Source: Ruminococcaceae bacterium BL-4 (lineage in GTDB: Bacteria; Bacillota; Clostridia; Oscillospirales; Acutalibacteraceae). Taken from it: DNA of 64,000 nucleotides. Shown here piece after piece: positions 27,486 through 36,227 of the stretch. The first letter of the stretch is position 1. The number at the start of each line of letters is the position of its first letter. The translations under genes were made by a program, and so were the position numbers. The stretch lies in NCBI GenBank assembly GCA_902809935.1, contig LR778134.1, positions 1,364,001 through 1,428,000 on the forward strand. Reading direction: 5' to 3'. Below the pieces are notes generated by a model that did not search any database, was not told the DNA's origin, and saw only the letters and a list, made by a program, of their open reading frames with translations.

Positions 27486-28151
27486 TTATGTTTGAGTGAT
27501 AATCGGTAAAAGATCCAAAGGAGCCTTTACTAGGTAGACTGCATGATTTTGGGAAAGTTCTTTGGCGTCACGAAATCCCCAAAGCGCTCCGGCTGTATCC
27601 ATTCCTGCTGCTGCACCGGTCTGCATATCGGTGTTTGTGTCGCCAATATAGAGAATTTCTTGGGGGGCTAAGTGAAATACTTCTGCAATTTTGAGTGCAC
27701 CATCCGGTGCGGGTTTTCGGGGAATCCCATCTTGTTGGCCGCAGCAAACTGTGAATGTCTGTGCTGGAAAACAATTTGCAATAATTTTTTGTACCCATGG
27801 ATCTGGTTTGTTGGAAAGAACCGCTGCCGGAATGCAGCGTGCATTTAGTTCCTTTAAGAGTTCCTTGATCCCTGGATAGTCTGCAATTTTGCGGCAGGGG
27901 TCAGAAGCATAGAGAAATTCATAAATATGGCGAAGATGGGTAGCCTCTCCTTTTGTATGGCCTTCTGGTTTTACGTGGTTTAGCATACGCTCGATTTGCA
28001 CCACGGTTCCGTTTCCTACAATCTTTCGAAAATCTTCCGGAGGGATTGTCATATAGTGGCAGGCTTTAAGTGCTTCATTGGAAAATTCTGCAATAGAAAA
28101 TAAAGTATTTAAAAGGGTTCCATCCAAATCAAAGATGCAAGCTTTATACAT
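27486..28151 (-). CDS. HAD-superfamily hydrolase (phosphoglycolate phosphatase-like)
   Basis: This 221-residue protein begins YKACIFDLDGTLLNTL, the nucleophile motif DxDGT, and continues with VLSNKPD (motif II), a lysine near RKPAPDG and the acidic motif YIGDTNTDMQTGAAAGM. The helical cap matches the Gph/PGPase subfamily, so a small phosphorylated metabolite is the likely substrate. The start overlaps the end of the upstream beta-helix gene by eight bases, so the two are translated together. Confidence 0.88.
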   Translation of the reverse strand: MYKACIFDLDGTLLNTLFSIAEFSNEALKACHYMTIPPEDFRKIVGNGTVVQIERMLNHVKPEGHTKGEATHLRHIYEFLYASDPCRKIADYPGIKELLKELNARCIPAAVLSNKPDPWVQKIIANCFPAQTFTVCCGQQDGIPRKPAPDGALKIAEVFHLAPQEILYIGDTNTDMQTGAAAGMDTAGALWGFRDAKELSQNHAVYLVKAPLDLLPIITQT

Positions 28152-28830
28152 GTGCAGAATCCTTTGCTTGTTTTGTTACAATATGATCTGTACACTTAAA
28201 AATGCTGTTTTGTGGGATAAATCCCCGGACACAACTGACAGGATAAACATTACTGTCACGGCCAATGACAGTACCTGGGTTCAGAACAGAATTGCAGCCC
28301 ACTTCGACTCGATCACCGAGAATTGCGCCAAACTTTTTTCTTCCGGTAGGGATGGCCTGAGGTCCATGAACTACAACTAATGTTTTGTCTGATTTTACAT
28401 TGCTGGTAATGGAGCCTGCACCCATATGACTGTGGAATCCGAGAATCGAATCGCCGACATAGTTATAATGAGGTACCTGCACATTGTCAAAAAGAATCAC
28501 ATTTTTAAGTTCGGTGGAATTTCCAACTACGCAATGACTTCCGACAAGTGCATCTTTACGAATGAAAGCGCCTGGACGCACTTCAGTTTCCGGACCGATA
28601 ATGCAGGGCCCTGAGATGTAATTATTGGGATAGATTTTGGCGGATTTTGCGATCCAGATATTTTCTCCCCGTTGTTCATACTCTTCTTTTGGAAGAGTGG
28701 GACCGAGCGCTAGAATGAAGGAATCAATCTCATCCAGTGCTTCCCATGGATACTGAAACTTTTGTAGGAGAGGCGCTGCTAATGTATGAGAAAGATCTAG
28801 TAGTGATTTTATCGTTAATTCTTGTACCAT
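28144..28830 (-). CDS. Left-handed beta-helix (GlmU C-terminal-like) protein
   Basis: This 228-residue protein has hexapeptide repeats (such as IGPETEVRPGAFIRKDALVG, then VVGNSTELKNVIL) and the stretch SHMGAGSITSNVKSDK, very like the acetyltransferase half of GlmU. The N-terminal uridylyltransferase is missing, so it is not a full GlmU. The first 60 residues are helical and unassigned. Clostridial homologues are annotated as UDP-N-acetylglucosamine pyrophosphorylase-like, and the real acyl acceptor is unknown. It has a clear promoter and shares a transcript with the HAD phosphatase. Confidence 0.8.
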   Translation of the reverse strand: MVQELTIKSLLDLSHTLAAPLLQKFQYPWEALDEIDSFILALGPTLPKEEYEQRGENIWIAKSAKIYPNNYISGPCIIGPETEVRPGAFIRKDALVGSHCVVGNSTELKNVILFDNVQVPHYNYVGDSILGFHSHMGAGSITSNVKSDKTLVVVHGPQAIPTGRKKFGAILGDRVEVGCNSVLNPGTVIGRDSNVYPVSCVRGFIPQNSIFKCTDHIVTKQAKDSAHV

Positions 28831-28872
28831 AGAGTAAGCATCCTTTCTGTAAGGCCGAAAAAGACCTCTCTT

Positions 28873-28901
28873 ATTATAGAAAGATTTTGCATTAGGGTCA
28901 A
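28873..28901 (-). promoter_or_regulatory. Promoter of the beta-helix/HAD operon
   Basis: On the minus strand TTGACC (28901-28896) and TATAAT (28878-28873) are 17 bases apart, about 42 bases before the ATG at 28830. Confidence 0.8.
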
Positions 28902-28920
28902 TAGAAAATCAGAGAAAGCA

Positions 28921-29097
28921 TAGACGAAGTCGAAGAAAGTGATTATAATGAAATAAATGAAAGACTCCAAATATTAGACGAGAACTTGTGAAAATTTAAT
29001 CAGCAGTTTAGAAACGGTGCTATTTTGCATATGTAAGAAAAAATCTTGCACAAAGCAAGAAAAAAGACAAGAACGGAAAACCATTCTTGCCTTTTTT
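28921..29097 (+). ncRNA. Candidate small RNA between orphan promoter and terminator
   Basis: TAGACG (28921-28926) and TATAAT (28944-28949) are 17 bases apart, and an intrinsic terminator ends at 29097. The predicted transcript, about 140 bases, contains no credible reading frame and belongs to no flanking gene. The family is not recognised. Confidence 0.35.
29044..29097 (+). terminator. Orphan intrinsic terminator
   Basis: CTTGC/GCAAG (29045-29059) is followed by CAAGAACGG/CCATTCTTG (29068-29089) and CTTTTTT. No plus-strand gene precedes it within 1.6 kb. Confidence 0.65.
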
Positions 29098-29452
29098 GGG
29101 AGGAGTTGTATTGAAAAGGTTCACAGCCGTCTGGCTGTAAGACTTATAATCAAAAGTTTGTGAAATATTTTTCTTTCTGTTTTTATTATAACATGCAAAA
29201 ATGTTGTGTCAACGCCTTTTTTAACGATTTTTCACAATCTCCAATTTATACAAAACGCTAATTTTTGCAGGAACGTTTTAGTAATAATTAACGAAATACG
29301 AAAATTCACTTATTAGAAAAATTTTCCTCGAAAATTCTAAAAATAGACTTTTGAGAAAACGTTTTCTCTTAGCGCGGGAATTTGCGGATCAATTTGCAGG
29401 AAAAATAAACATCCATGCAGAAAACAAAATCATGGAAAGGAAGATAAAATTT

Positions 29453-30835
29453 TTGGAATTAAAAAAGAATGATATTGTAAAGTTAACAATTACAGGATAT
29501 ACAGCACAGGGGAGCGGCGTTGGCCGAGCCGAAGGGTTGCCAGTTTTTGTTTTTGGAGTTGCCAGAGGAGATGTCCTTCAAGTACGGATCGTCAAACGGC
29601 TTAAAACATATGCGTTTGGGCGGATTGAAAAAATTTTAGAACCATCTCCAGCTCGTATGGAACCGGATTGTTCGGTATCCGCTCAATGCGGAGGGTGTGT
29701 TTTTCGTCATCTTACCTATCAGGAAGAATTATGGGCAAAACAAGAACGAGTGCAGGATGCAGTTAGCCGAATTGGAGGAATCGATTTTCCGGTTGCTGAA
29801 ATTTTGCCGTCACCGGATTGCATTCACTATCGGAATAAAGCACAGATTCCGCTTCAGGCAGATGTAAACGGAAATTTGGTGTTCGGATTTTATGCAGTGC
29901 ACAGTCACAGAATCATTCCTTGTGATCAGTGTTTGCTGCAGCCGGAATCTTTTTTTCGTGCAATGCAAGCGGTGAAAAAATGGCAAAGTATCTCAAAAGA
30001 TACGGTTTATAACGAAAAAACGGGAAAAGGGACTTTACGTCATTTATATCTACGCAGTGCAATGTCTACAGGTGATCTGATGGTTTGCCTTGTAATTAAT
30101 GGCAGCAAGATTCATAAGGAAGATGTTTTGATAGAGTTATTAAAAAACGAAGTTCCGGAAACCAAAAGCATTGTGCTTAACTTTAATCATGATCGTACCA
30201 ATGTGATTTTGGGCGAAAAAGGGAAAACGTTGTGGGGGACAGATTCGATTACTGATACGCTATGCGGACTTTCTTTTTCTATTTCGCCGAAAAGCTTTTA
30301 TCAAGTGAATCGCAAACAGGCACAACAGCTATATAATCTGGCGGCAAAAGCGGCCTCTTTAACTGGAAAAGAGACATTGCTTGATCTTTACTGTGGGACT
30401 GGAACAATCGGTCTTTCTATGGCAAACAATGCACGGCGGGTGATTGGGGTAGAGATTGTAGAGGCTGCTGTGGAGGATGCACGTCGCAATGCAGAGCAGA
30501 ATCAAATTAAGAATGCACGCTTTTTTTGCGGAGATGCTTCAGAAGCCGCCAAGAAATTGCAGAAGGAAGGAATTCAGCCGGACGTTGTGATTTTAGATCC
30601 GCCGAGAAAAGGCTGTGGGGAAGAATTAATCCGGACTGTTGTTAAAATAACTCCGGAGCGTATTGTATACGTTTCCTGCGATCCTGCTACATTGGCAAGG
30701 GATCTCAAACTATTTACGGAGCTTGGATATTCGCTGCGCTCTTTACAGCCGGTCGATATGTTTCCAAGAACGCCGCATGTTGAGGCGGTATGTTTATTGT
30801 CCAAAGTCAATGCAAGTGAGCATATCGAAAGTTGA
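29453..30835 (+). CDS. rlmD: 23S rRNA (uracil-C5)-methyltransferase, RlmD/RlmCD type
   Basis: This 460-residue SAM-dependent enzyme makes 5-methyluridine in 23S rRNA. It has an N-terminal TRAM domain (about 1-57), Fe-S cysteines C73, C79 and C82 with a fourth near FRIIPCDQC, the SAM motif DLYCGTGTIGLSMA, the motif DPPRKGC and the catalytic cysteine in VYVSCDPATL. In Gram-positive bacteria one such enzyme may serve both U747 and U1939, so the exact target is open. The TTG at 29453 is preferred because AAAGGAAG lies 9 bases upstream; ATG 29432 has no ribosome site. The 3' end is followed by a 110-base gap with a terminator. Confidence 0.9.
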   Translation: MELKKNDIVKLTITGYTAQGSGVGRAEGLPVFVFGVARGDVLQVRIVKRLKTYAFGRIEKILEPSPARMEPDCSVSAQCGGCVFRHLTYQEELWAKQERVQDAVSRIGGIDFPVAEILPSPDCIHYRNKAQIPLQADVNGNLVFGFYAVHSHRIIPCDQCLLQPESFFRAMQAVKKWQSISKDTVYNEKTGKGTLRHLYLRSAMSTGDLMVCLVINGSKIHKEDVLIELLKNEVPETKSIVLNFNHDRTNVILGEKGKTLWGTDSITDTLCGLSFSISPKSFYQVNRKQAQQLYNLAAKAASLTGKETLLDLYCGTGTIGLSMANNARRVIGVEIVEAAVEDARRNAEQNQIKNARFFCGDASEAAKKLQKEGIQPDVVILDPPRKGCGEELIRTVVKITPERIVYVSCDPATLARDLKLFTELGYSLRSLQPVDMFPRTPHVEAVCLLSKVNASEHIES

Positions 30836-30944
30836 CTTCAATAGGAAGTAGGCTGGATGTGACTGCCACTGAGATTGAAATGATTTATGATCAAGATCTA
30901 TGTACTTGAAAAGGCCAGTCTGAAGGATTCTAAATAAAAACATT

Positions 30945-30981
30945 GCCGGACATCTGCTTTTTGCAGGTGTTCGGCCTTTTG
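30945..30981 (+). terminator. Terminator after rlmD
   Basis: GCCGGACATCTGC (30945-30957) pairs with GCAGGTGTTCGGC (30963-30975), with two G-U pairs, around TTTTT; CTTTTGTTT follows. Confidence 0.85.
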
Positions 30982-31005
30982 TTTGCACAAAAATAGTTTG
31001 CTTTA

Positions 31006-31034
31006 TTGACAAACTAATAGCATTAGCTTAATAT
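31006..31034 (+). promoter_or_regulatory. Promoter of the TetR-MATE operon
   Basis: A consensus TTGACA (31006-31011) and TAATAT (31029-31034) are 17 bases apart, 38 bases before the ATG at 31072. Confidence 0.85.
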
Positions 31035-31051
31035 ATAACTAATACCATTAG
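31014..31051. promoter_or_regulatory. Two TetR-type operators CTAAT-N3-ATTAG
   Basis: CTAATAGCATTAG (31014-31026) lies in the spacer between -35 and -10, and CTAATACCATTAG (31039-31051) covers the likely start of transcription. Centres are 25 bp apart. The layout is that of autorepression by the TetR-family gene directly downstream. Confidence 0.75.
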
Positions 31052-31071
31052 TTTTTAGAGGAGGCGAAGAA

Positions 31072-31650
31072 ATGGCACAGAAGGGGCTAAGCAGGAAAGT
31101 GCTTATTGATACCGCAGTAAATGTCATCGAACGATATGGACGGAACAATTTTTCGATGAAGCTCGTCGCAGACGAACTGGGAGTGAAGACCGCCTCATTG
31201 TATAACCACGTAAAAAACATGGGGGAGTTATTAGCAGGGGTATGCAATTATGCGCTGAGACTGCAGAAAGACGCAGAATTGCAGGCAATTGAGAATCTGA
31301 GCCGTAGGCAGGCAGTCTATGCACTGGCTGAAGCTTATCGGCGCTTTGCAAAAGAGCACAGAGAACTGTATTGGCTTGTGATGAACGTTGCGGCTTCCGA
31401 CAGTCATGTACTGGATGAAGCTGCTATGCGCATCACAGAACCAATTGTAAAGATGCTGGCAGATTATGATATTGAAGAAGACGAAAAGATATATTTTCGG
31501 CGTTTCTTCCGCAGTATTGTGCATGGTTATGTTTCAGAGATGGATGCCGGATTCTTTTCACATCATCCAGCGGATACGGATAAGAGCTTTCATTTCGCGA
31601 TTGAGTGTTTTGTCGACAGTCTGGACCGTGCGGAAAAGAGGCGGCATTGA
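31072..31650 (+). CDS. TetR/AcrR-family transcriptional regulator
   Basis: This 192-residue protein has an N-terminal helix-turn-helix (about 8-50), with LIDTAVNVIERYGRNNFSMK, then VADELGVKTASLYNHVKNM in the recognition region. The C-terminal ligand domain, with FRRFFRSIVHGYVSEM, looks like the TetR_C_33/WHG type. An AGAGGAGG site precedes the ATG. Two matched palindromes in its own promoter suggest it represses itself and the MATE gene, whose start overlaps its stop. The inducer is unknown but is likely a drug or metabolite exported by the pump. Confidence 0.92.
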   Translation: MAQKGLSRKVLIDTAVNVIERYGRNNFSMKLVADELGVKTASLYNHVKNMGELLAGVCNYALRLQKDAELQAIENLSRRQAVYALAEAYRRFAKEHRELYWLVMNVAASDSHVLDEAAMRITEPIVKMLADYDIEEDEKIYFRRFFRSIVHGYVSEMDAGFFSHHPADTDKSFHFAIECFVDSLDRAEKRRH

Positions 31651-33017
31651 ACGTGGGCACAGAAAAAGAGGACCTTTTTTCTTCCATGCCAGAAAAAAAG
31701 GCGGTGATCACACTAGCAATCCCGACTGTCATCAGTCAGATTATTACCGTCATTTACAATATGGCAGATACGTTTTTTGTGGGGCAGATGGATGACCCTA
31801 ACCAGGTGGCGGCGGCGACGCTCGCAATGCCGCTCTTTATGTTCATGACCGCCCTCGCAAACTTGTTTGGGATCGGTGGCGCAAGCTTTATTTCCAGATC
31901 TCTTGGAGCGAATGACAGAGAAAAAGCTTCGCACTGTTCTTCCTTCTGCATTTGGACAGCTGTCGCTGCCGCATTTATTTATGGTGTCTCTGTGCTTATC
32001 TTCCTTCCAGCCTTATTACCGGTTCTTGGCACAAATGATGGAACGTGGGAGTATAGTTCCGAGTACATATTTTGGACGATCGGCATCGGAGCCGTTCCTA
32101 CGGTACTGAATCCTGAACTTGCTCATCTTGTAAGATCAGAAGGCTATTCGAAGCAGGCCAGCTTCGGTGTGGCGTTTGGTGGAATCCTTAATATGGGGCT
32201 TGATCCACTGTTCATTTTTACTTTTAATATGGAGATTGCGGGTGCGGCAATTGCAACCATGATTTCAAATACGGCTGCCGTAATTTACTTCTTTTGCTTT
32301 ATCTATAAAATTAGGAATGTCAGCACAATAACAATGTCACCCAAACTGTATACACTGAAATATCATATCCCTGGGGAAGTGCTGGCGGTGGGACTGCCGA
32401 GCTTTATCATATCCATGATGGCTACCATATCGAATACTGTCCTCAATAACATTATCTCTACTTATTCAAATGAAGCCGTCGCCGGTATGGGAATCGCAAA
32501 GAAAATTGATTTAATGGCATTTGCCATTGCACAAGGCATGACTCAGGGAACGCTGCCTCTGATTGGATACAACTATACCTCAGGGAACAGAACAAGAATG
32601 ATGTCAGTGATCAAAACACTGCTTTTTGCTTGCCTGATTGTATCTCTTTCCGGTATGACGATACTGCTCCTTACCGCTGCGCCGATTACGCGCCTATTCA
32701 TTGATAATGCCCAGACGGTGCAATATGGGCGAACTTTTCTCAGAATTATTTGTCTTGCATGCCCAACAACGGCAATTAATTTTTTCGTTATTACGGTGTT
32801 TCAGGCAACTGGAAAAAAGATCCAGCCGATCATTCTGTCACTGCTGCGCAAAGGAACAGTTGATGTTCCTTTAATGTTTCTGTTCGATCATCTCATGGGT
32901 ATAAGCGGAATAGCGTGGGCAACTCCGGCAGCAGACGTGGTCGCGCTTGTTGTGTCAGGCGCATTGGTGGTACCGTATTTGAAAAAACTCCGAATGGGCC
33001 AAGTTGAGCTGCGCTAA
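31647..33017 (+). CDS. MATE-family efflux transporter
   Basis: This 456-residue protein has about twelve membrane segments and the MATE pattern, with KAVITLAIPTVISQIITVIYNMADTFFVGQ at its start and a repeated half. It exports cationic drugs or metabolites by sodium or proton antiport. The TTG start at 31647 overlaps the TetR stop (TTGA), a translational coupling, with AGAGGCGG just upstream; an earlier in-frame ATG at 31605 would overlap tetR by 46 bases and is less likely. The gene is expected to be induced when the TetR protein releases its operators. Confidence 0.9.
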   Translation: MNVGTEKEDLFSSMPEKKAVITLAIPTVISQIITVIYNMADTFFVGQMDDPNQVAAATLAMPLFMFMTALANLFGIGGASFISRSLGANDREKASHCSSFCIWTAVAAAFIYGVSVLIFLPALLPVLGTNDGTWEYSSEYIFWTIGIGAVPTVLNPELAHLVRSEGYSKQASFGVAFGGILNMGLDPLFIFTFNMEIAGAAIATMISNTAAVIYFFCFIYKIRNVSTITMSPKLYTLKYHIPGEVLAVGLPSFIISMMATISNTVLNNIISTYSNEAVAGMGIAKKIDLMAFAIAQGMTQGTLPLIGYNYTSGNRTRMMSVIKTLLFACLIVSLSGMTILLLTAAPITRLFIDNAQTVQYGRTFLRIICLACPTTAINFFVITVFQATGKKIQPIILSLLRKGTVDVPLMFLFDHLMGISGIAWATPAADVVALVVSGALVVPYLKKLRMGQVELR

Positions 33018-33106
33018 AGAATGAAACAGCATCATGCTGGAAAAATTTTTATTTCTGCGGCAGACGAAAATTAAATAGAATGTGGTGCTTTCATTTTGAT
33101 GTGTAC

Positions 33107-33158
33107 AGACTGATAAACTGAGGATAGATTATAGAAACCTCAGTTTGTCAGTCTTTCT
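33107..33158 (+). terminator. Terminator of the TetR-MATE operon
   Basis: GACTGATAAACTGAGG (33108-33123) pairs with CCTCAGTTTGTCAGTC (33138-33153), one G-U, and CTTTCTTTATTT follows. Confidence 0.85.
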
Positions 33159-33159
33159 T

Positions 33160-33378
33160 TATTTAATGCCAGTTAACGGCTTTGTTATCAGCATTAAACC
33201 ATATCCTTTACTGCGTTTGCGACATCTCTTAATTTGTCCTTTCCTCCTTTGTTTCCGAAAAATCAGAATAACATTAACAAGTGGAATAATTTTGTGCTAA
33301 TATAATATAAATGAAGAAAATACATACTCGGTTTTATGCATAGTTGTTCTGCTTGATTTTTTAGAGGGGGTAGAAAAC
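33160..33378. other. Intergenic region upstream of the permease
   Basis: The 360-base gap 33018-33378 holds the terminator at 33107-33158 and a TATAAT at 33301-33306 without a well-placed -35 (TTAACA is 21 bases upstream). Nothing else is seen, so activator-dependent transcription is possible. Confidence 0.4.
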
Positions 33379-34782
33379 ATGTCTGGGTTGGGGTTAATTA
33401 TTGCATTTATTATCGCAGTTATCGCCATGATTTTGGCAATCTCTAAACTTAAAATTCATCCATTCTTAGCTATTATGACCATTTCTCTGTTGCTGGGTTT
33501 AGTCGCGGGGATTCCTCTGGTCGATACGAAAAAAACAGATGGAACCACGGTGTTGGGACTTGCCAATGTAATTGGGGCCGGCTTCAGTGGCACTTTTACC
33601 AGCATCGGCATTGTTATTATTCTCGGTGCATTGGTCGGAACAATTTTGGAAGAGACGGGAGCTGCTTTTAAGCTCGCTGACATGGTAGTCCATGTGGTCG
33701 GACCAGATCACCCAGATGTGGCTATGTTGATCATGGGGTGGGTCGTTTCCATTCCTGTCTTCTGCGACAGTGGATTTGTGATTCTGAATCCAATCCGTAG
33801 GGCTCTGGTACAGCGTACCCGCAAAAGCAGCGTTGCAATGACGGTCTGTTTGGCAGGCGGTCTTTATGCTTCCCATGTATTTATCCCTCCAACACCGGGT
33901 CCGATTGCAGCGGCAAATTCACTCGGCATTGGTGACAATCTGCTCTTGGTTATGGGACTGGGCGTGCTTGTGTCCATCCCGGCGCTCATTGCTGCATATT
34001 TTTATGCAGGTCATATCAGCAAAAAAATTCGGGCTGCAGACGAAGCGGATGTGGAACCAGCTGATGGAGAAATCGCTAAAACATACGATGAAATTTTGAA
34101 GGAATATGGTCGGCTGCCCAATGGAGCACTTTCGCTTAGTCCAATCGTTGTTCCAATTCTTCTGATGGCTCTCGGTTCCATCTCTTCCATGGCGAAGTGG
34201 TCTGGCTTTGGGGCACATTTGTGTAATTTTCTTGGAACGCCGATTATTGCACTTGCTGTTGGCACACTGTTCGGAGTATGGCTTCTCGTGGATATGCATA
34301 AAATAGATCATTTTTATGACGTTACCGATAAGACTCTAAAAACGGTTGGCCCTATTCTTTTCATTACCGCGGCGGGCGGCGTTCTCGGAAAAGTGATAGC
34401 TGTTTCCGGGATGGTGCAGTACATCACATCCAATGCTCCGTTGCTCCAGAGCGTCGGGATTTTCTTCCCGTTCCTGCTCGCGGCAATTCTGAAGACCGCA
34501 CAAGGTTCCTCGACGGTTGCTATTACCACCACGGCCGGTATTATGGCCCCGCTGATGGCCGTACTCGGGTTACAGTCTCCTGTTTCTACGGCGCTGACAG
34601 TGATGGCAATCGGTGCAGGTGCTATGACCGTATCGCATGCAAATGATTCTTACTTTTGGGTTGTCACAAATTTTGGCTCCATGACGCCGGAACAGGGATA
34701 TAAGACACAGACGATGAACACGCTAGTAGAAGGTCTCGCATCTATGGTCGGTGTATTTGTCCTTTCTCTGATTCTGCACTGA
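33379..34782 (+). CDS. GntP-family permease (probable glycerate or gluconate)
   Basis: This 467-residue protein has about twelve to fourteen membrane segments and GntP/Gnt-family features such as KIHPFLAIMTISLLLGLVAG, GWVVSIPVFCDSGFVIL and FIPPTPGPIAAANSLG. Members import gluconate, glycerate or related sugar acids with a proton. A kinase of the glycerate 2-kinase type starts 55 bases downstream, which makes glycerate the most likely substrate, though this is inference from context. An AGAGGGGG ribosome site precedes the ATG. Confidence 0.88.
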   Translation: MSGLGLIIAFIIAVIAMILAISKLKIHPFLAIMTISLLLGLVAGIPLVDTKKTDGTTVLGLANVIGAGFSGTFTSIGIVIILGALVGTILEETGAAFKLADMVVHVVGPDHPDVAMLIMGWVVSIPVFCDSGFVILNPIRRALVQRTRKSSVAMTVCLAGGLYASHVFIPPTPGPIAAANSLGIGDNLLLVMGLGVLVSIPALIAAYFYAGHISKKIRAADEADVEPADGEIAKTYDEILKEYGRLPNGALSLSPIVVPILLMALGSISSMAKWSGFGAHLCNFLGTPIIALAVGTLFGVWLLVDMHKIDHFYDVTDKTLKTVGPILFITAAGGVLGKVIAVSGMVQYITSNAPLLQSVGIFFPFLLAAILKTAQGSSTVAITTTAGIMAPLMAVLGLQSPVSTALTVMAIGAGAMTVSHANDSYFWVVTNFGSMTPEQGYKTQTMNTLVEGLASMVGVFVLSLILH

Positions 34783-34837
34783 TATCAGGGAAATGTGTTC
34801 GTCAGGAATCATTGCATGAATGGGGGAAATTCGTTTA

Positions 34838-35986
34838 ATGAAAAAGATCATACTGATACCGGATTCTTTTAAAGGGACGATGTCTTCGTCTGAAGTTTGC
34901 AGCATTATGAAGAAAGCAATACTGAATTATTTTCCCGACGCCAAGGTACTCAGTATCCCCGTAGCCGATGGTGGTGAGGGCAGTGTGGATGCTTTTCTTT
35001 CCGCTGTTGGTGGGAAGAAGGTTCCCCTTGTTGTAAAAGGACCATATTTTGAAGATATCCCGGCTTTCTATGGGGTGCTCCCAGATGGAACTGCCGTGAT
35101 AGAAATGGCAGCGGCTGCAGGACTGCCATTGGTCGGTGAAAATCGTTCTGCTGGCAAAACCACCACCTTCGGTGTGGGGCAGTTGATTGCGCATGCCGCG
35201 AAATCCGGCTGTCACAAAATCATTGTCGGTTTAGGCGGCAGTGCGACGAACGATGGAGGCGCAGGAGCTGCAGCTGCGCTGGGGATCCGTTTCCTCGATG
35301 AAGGAGGGCACGAGTTTGTTCCTGTCGGGGAAACGCTTGGAAAGGTTACTTCTATTGATACGATTGGATTGAATGCTGTCCTCAAAGACATTGATCTCAT
35401 CACAATGTGCGACATTGATAATCCACTTTGCGGTCCCCATGGAGCTGCAGCCGTATTCGGACCCCAAAAAGGGGCTTCTGAAGAGGAAATCCGTCTGCTG
35501 GACCAAAATCTCAGTCATCTGGCTGAAATTATCCAGCGCGATCTTGGGAAAAACATTCGCTTTCTTCCAGGCTCAGGAGCGGCAGGCGGAATGGGCGGCG
35601 GCATGACCGCATTTTTTGATAGCCGTCTACAGGCAGGAATCGAGACTGTATTGGACATTGTTGGATTTGATGATAAGGTCCGCGGCGCAGATCTTGTGTT
35701 CAGTGGAGAAGGAAAATTGGACTCTCAATCTCTCAGAGGAAAAGTTATCGTTGGGGTAGCCCGCCGCACCAAGAAACAGGGGGTCCCGCTTATTGCTATT
35801 GTCGGCGACATTGGTGACCAGATTGAAAATATTTACAGAGAAGGGGTCAGCGCTGTCTTCAGTATCAATCGCGTAGCGGTTCCCTTTTCAGAAGCAAAAC
35901 AGCGTTGTAAGGAAGATCTGGCGCTTACGATGGATAACCTTATGCGCTTTTTCACGATGCTGCAAAAACATCCAGATCTGCAATGA
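34838..35986 (+). CDS. Glycerate kinase (GarK/GlxK type)
   Basis: This 382-residue protein belongs to the glycerate 2-kinase family (PF02595). It begins KKIILIPDSFKGTMSSSEVC and has VADGGEGSVDAFL and VGLGGSATNDGGAGAAAALG, all typical. It makes 2-phosphoglycerate from D-glycerate and ATP, feeding lower glycolysis. The ATG at 34838 follows GGGGGAAAT. It probably shares a transcript with the upstream permease and ends before a long perfect hairpin at 36126-36169. Confidence 0.92.
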   Translation: MKKIILIPDSFKGTMSSSEVCSIMKKAILNYFPDAKVLSIPVADGGEGSVDAFLSAVGGKKVPLVVKGPYFEDIPAFYGVLPDGTAVIEMAAAAGLPLVGENRSAGKTTTFGVGQLIAHAAKSGCHKIIVGLGGSATNDGGAGAAAALGIRFLDEGGHEFVPVGETLGKVTSIDTIGLNAVLKDIDLITMCDIDNPLCGPHGAAAVFGPQKGASEEEIRLLDQNLSHLAEIIQRDLGKNIRFLPGSGAAGGMGGGMTAFFDSRLQAGIETVLDIVGFDDKVRGADLVFSGEGKLDSQSLRGKVIVGVARRTKKQGVPLIAIVGDIGDQIENIYREGVSAVFSINRVAVPFSEAKQRCKEDLALTMDNLMRFFTMLQKHPDLQ

Positions 35987-36125
35987 AGGGATTCCGTTAA
36001 AGCTGTTGCAAGATTTTGTTTTGTGACAGCACCTAAATGAATATTAGGGATACCCATCAAGAAGGAAAGTCAAGAATCACGATATGAAGTTTTGAGTACC
36101 TTTTATATGCAAATAGATGCTCCTT

Positions 36126-36170
36126 AAATCAGAAACGCTGTGACTTGTAAGTCACAGCGTTTCTGATTTT
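36126..36170 (+). terminator. Terminator with a 21-bp perfect stem
   Basis: AAATCAGAAACGCTGTGACTT (36126-36146) pairs with its exact complement (36149-36169) around GT, followed by TTT. It ends the glycerate operon. Confidence 0.85.
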
Positions 36171-36227
36171 TATAGTAAGTAGGAAGGGTAAGCAGAATTT
36201 AAGATTTTGATTAGTTTATAATTAAAG

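Noticed and set aside
29351-29452. Longer N-terminus for rlmD
   Set aside because: The extra residues precede the TRAM domain, lack a ribosome site and do not fit the family length.
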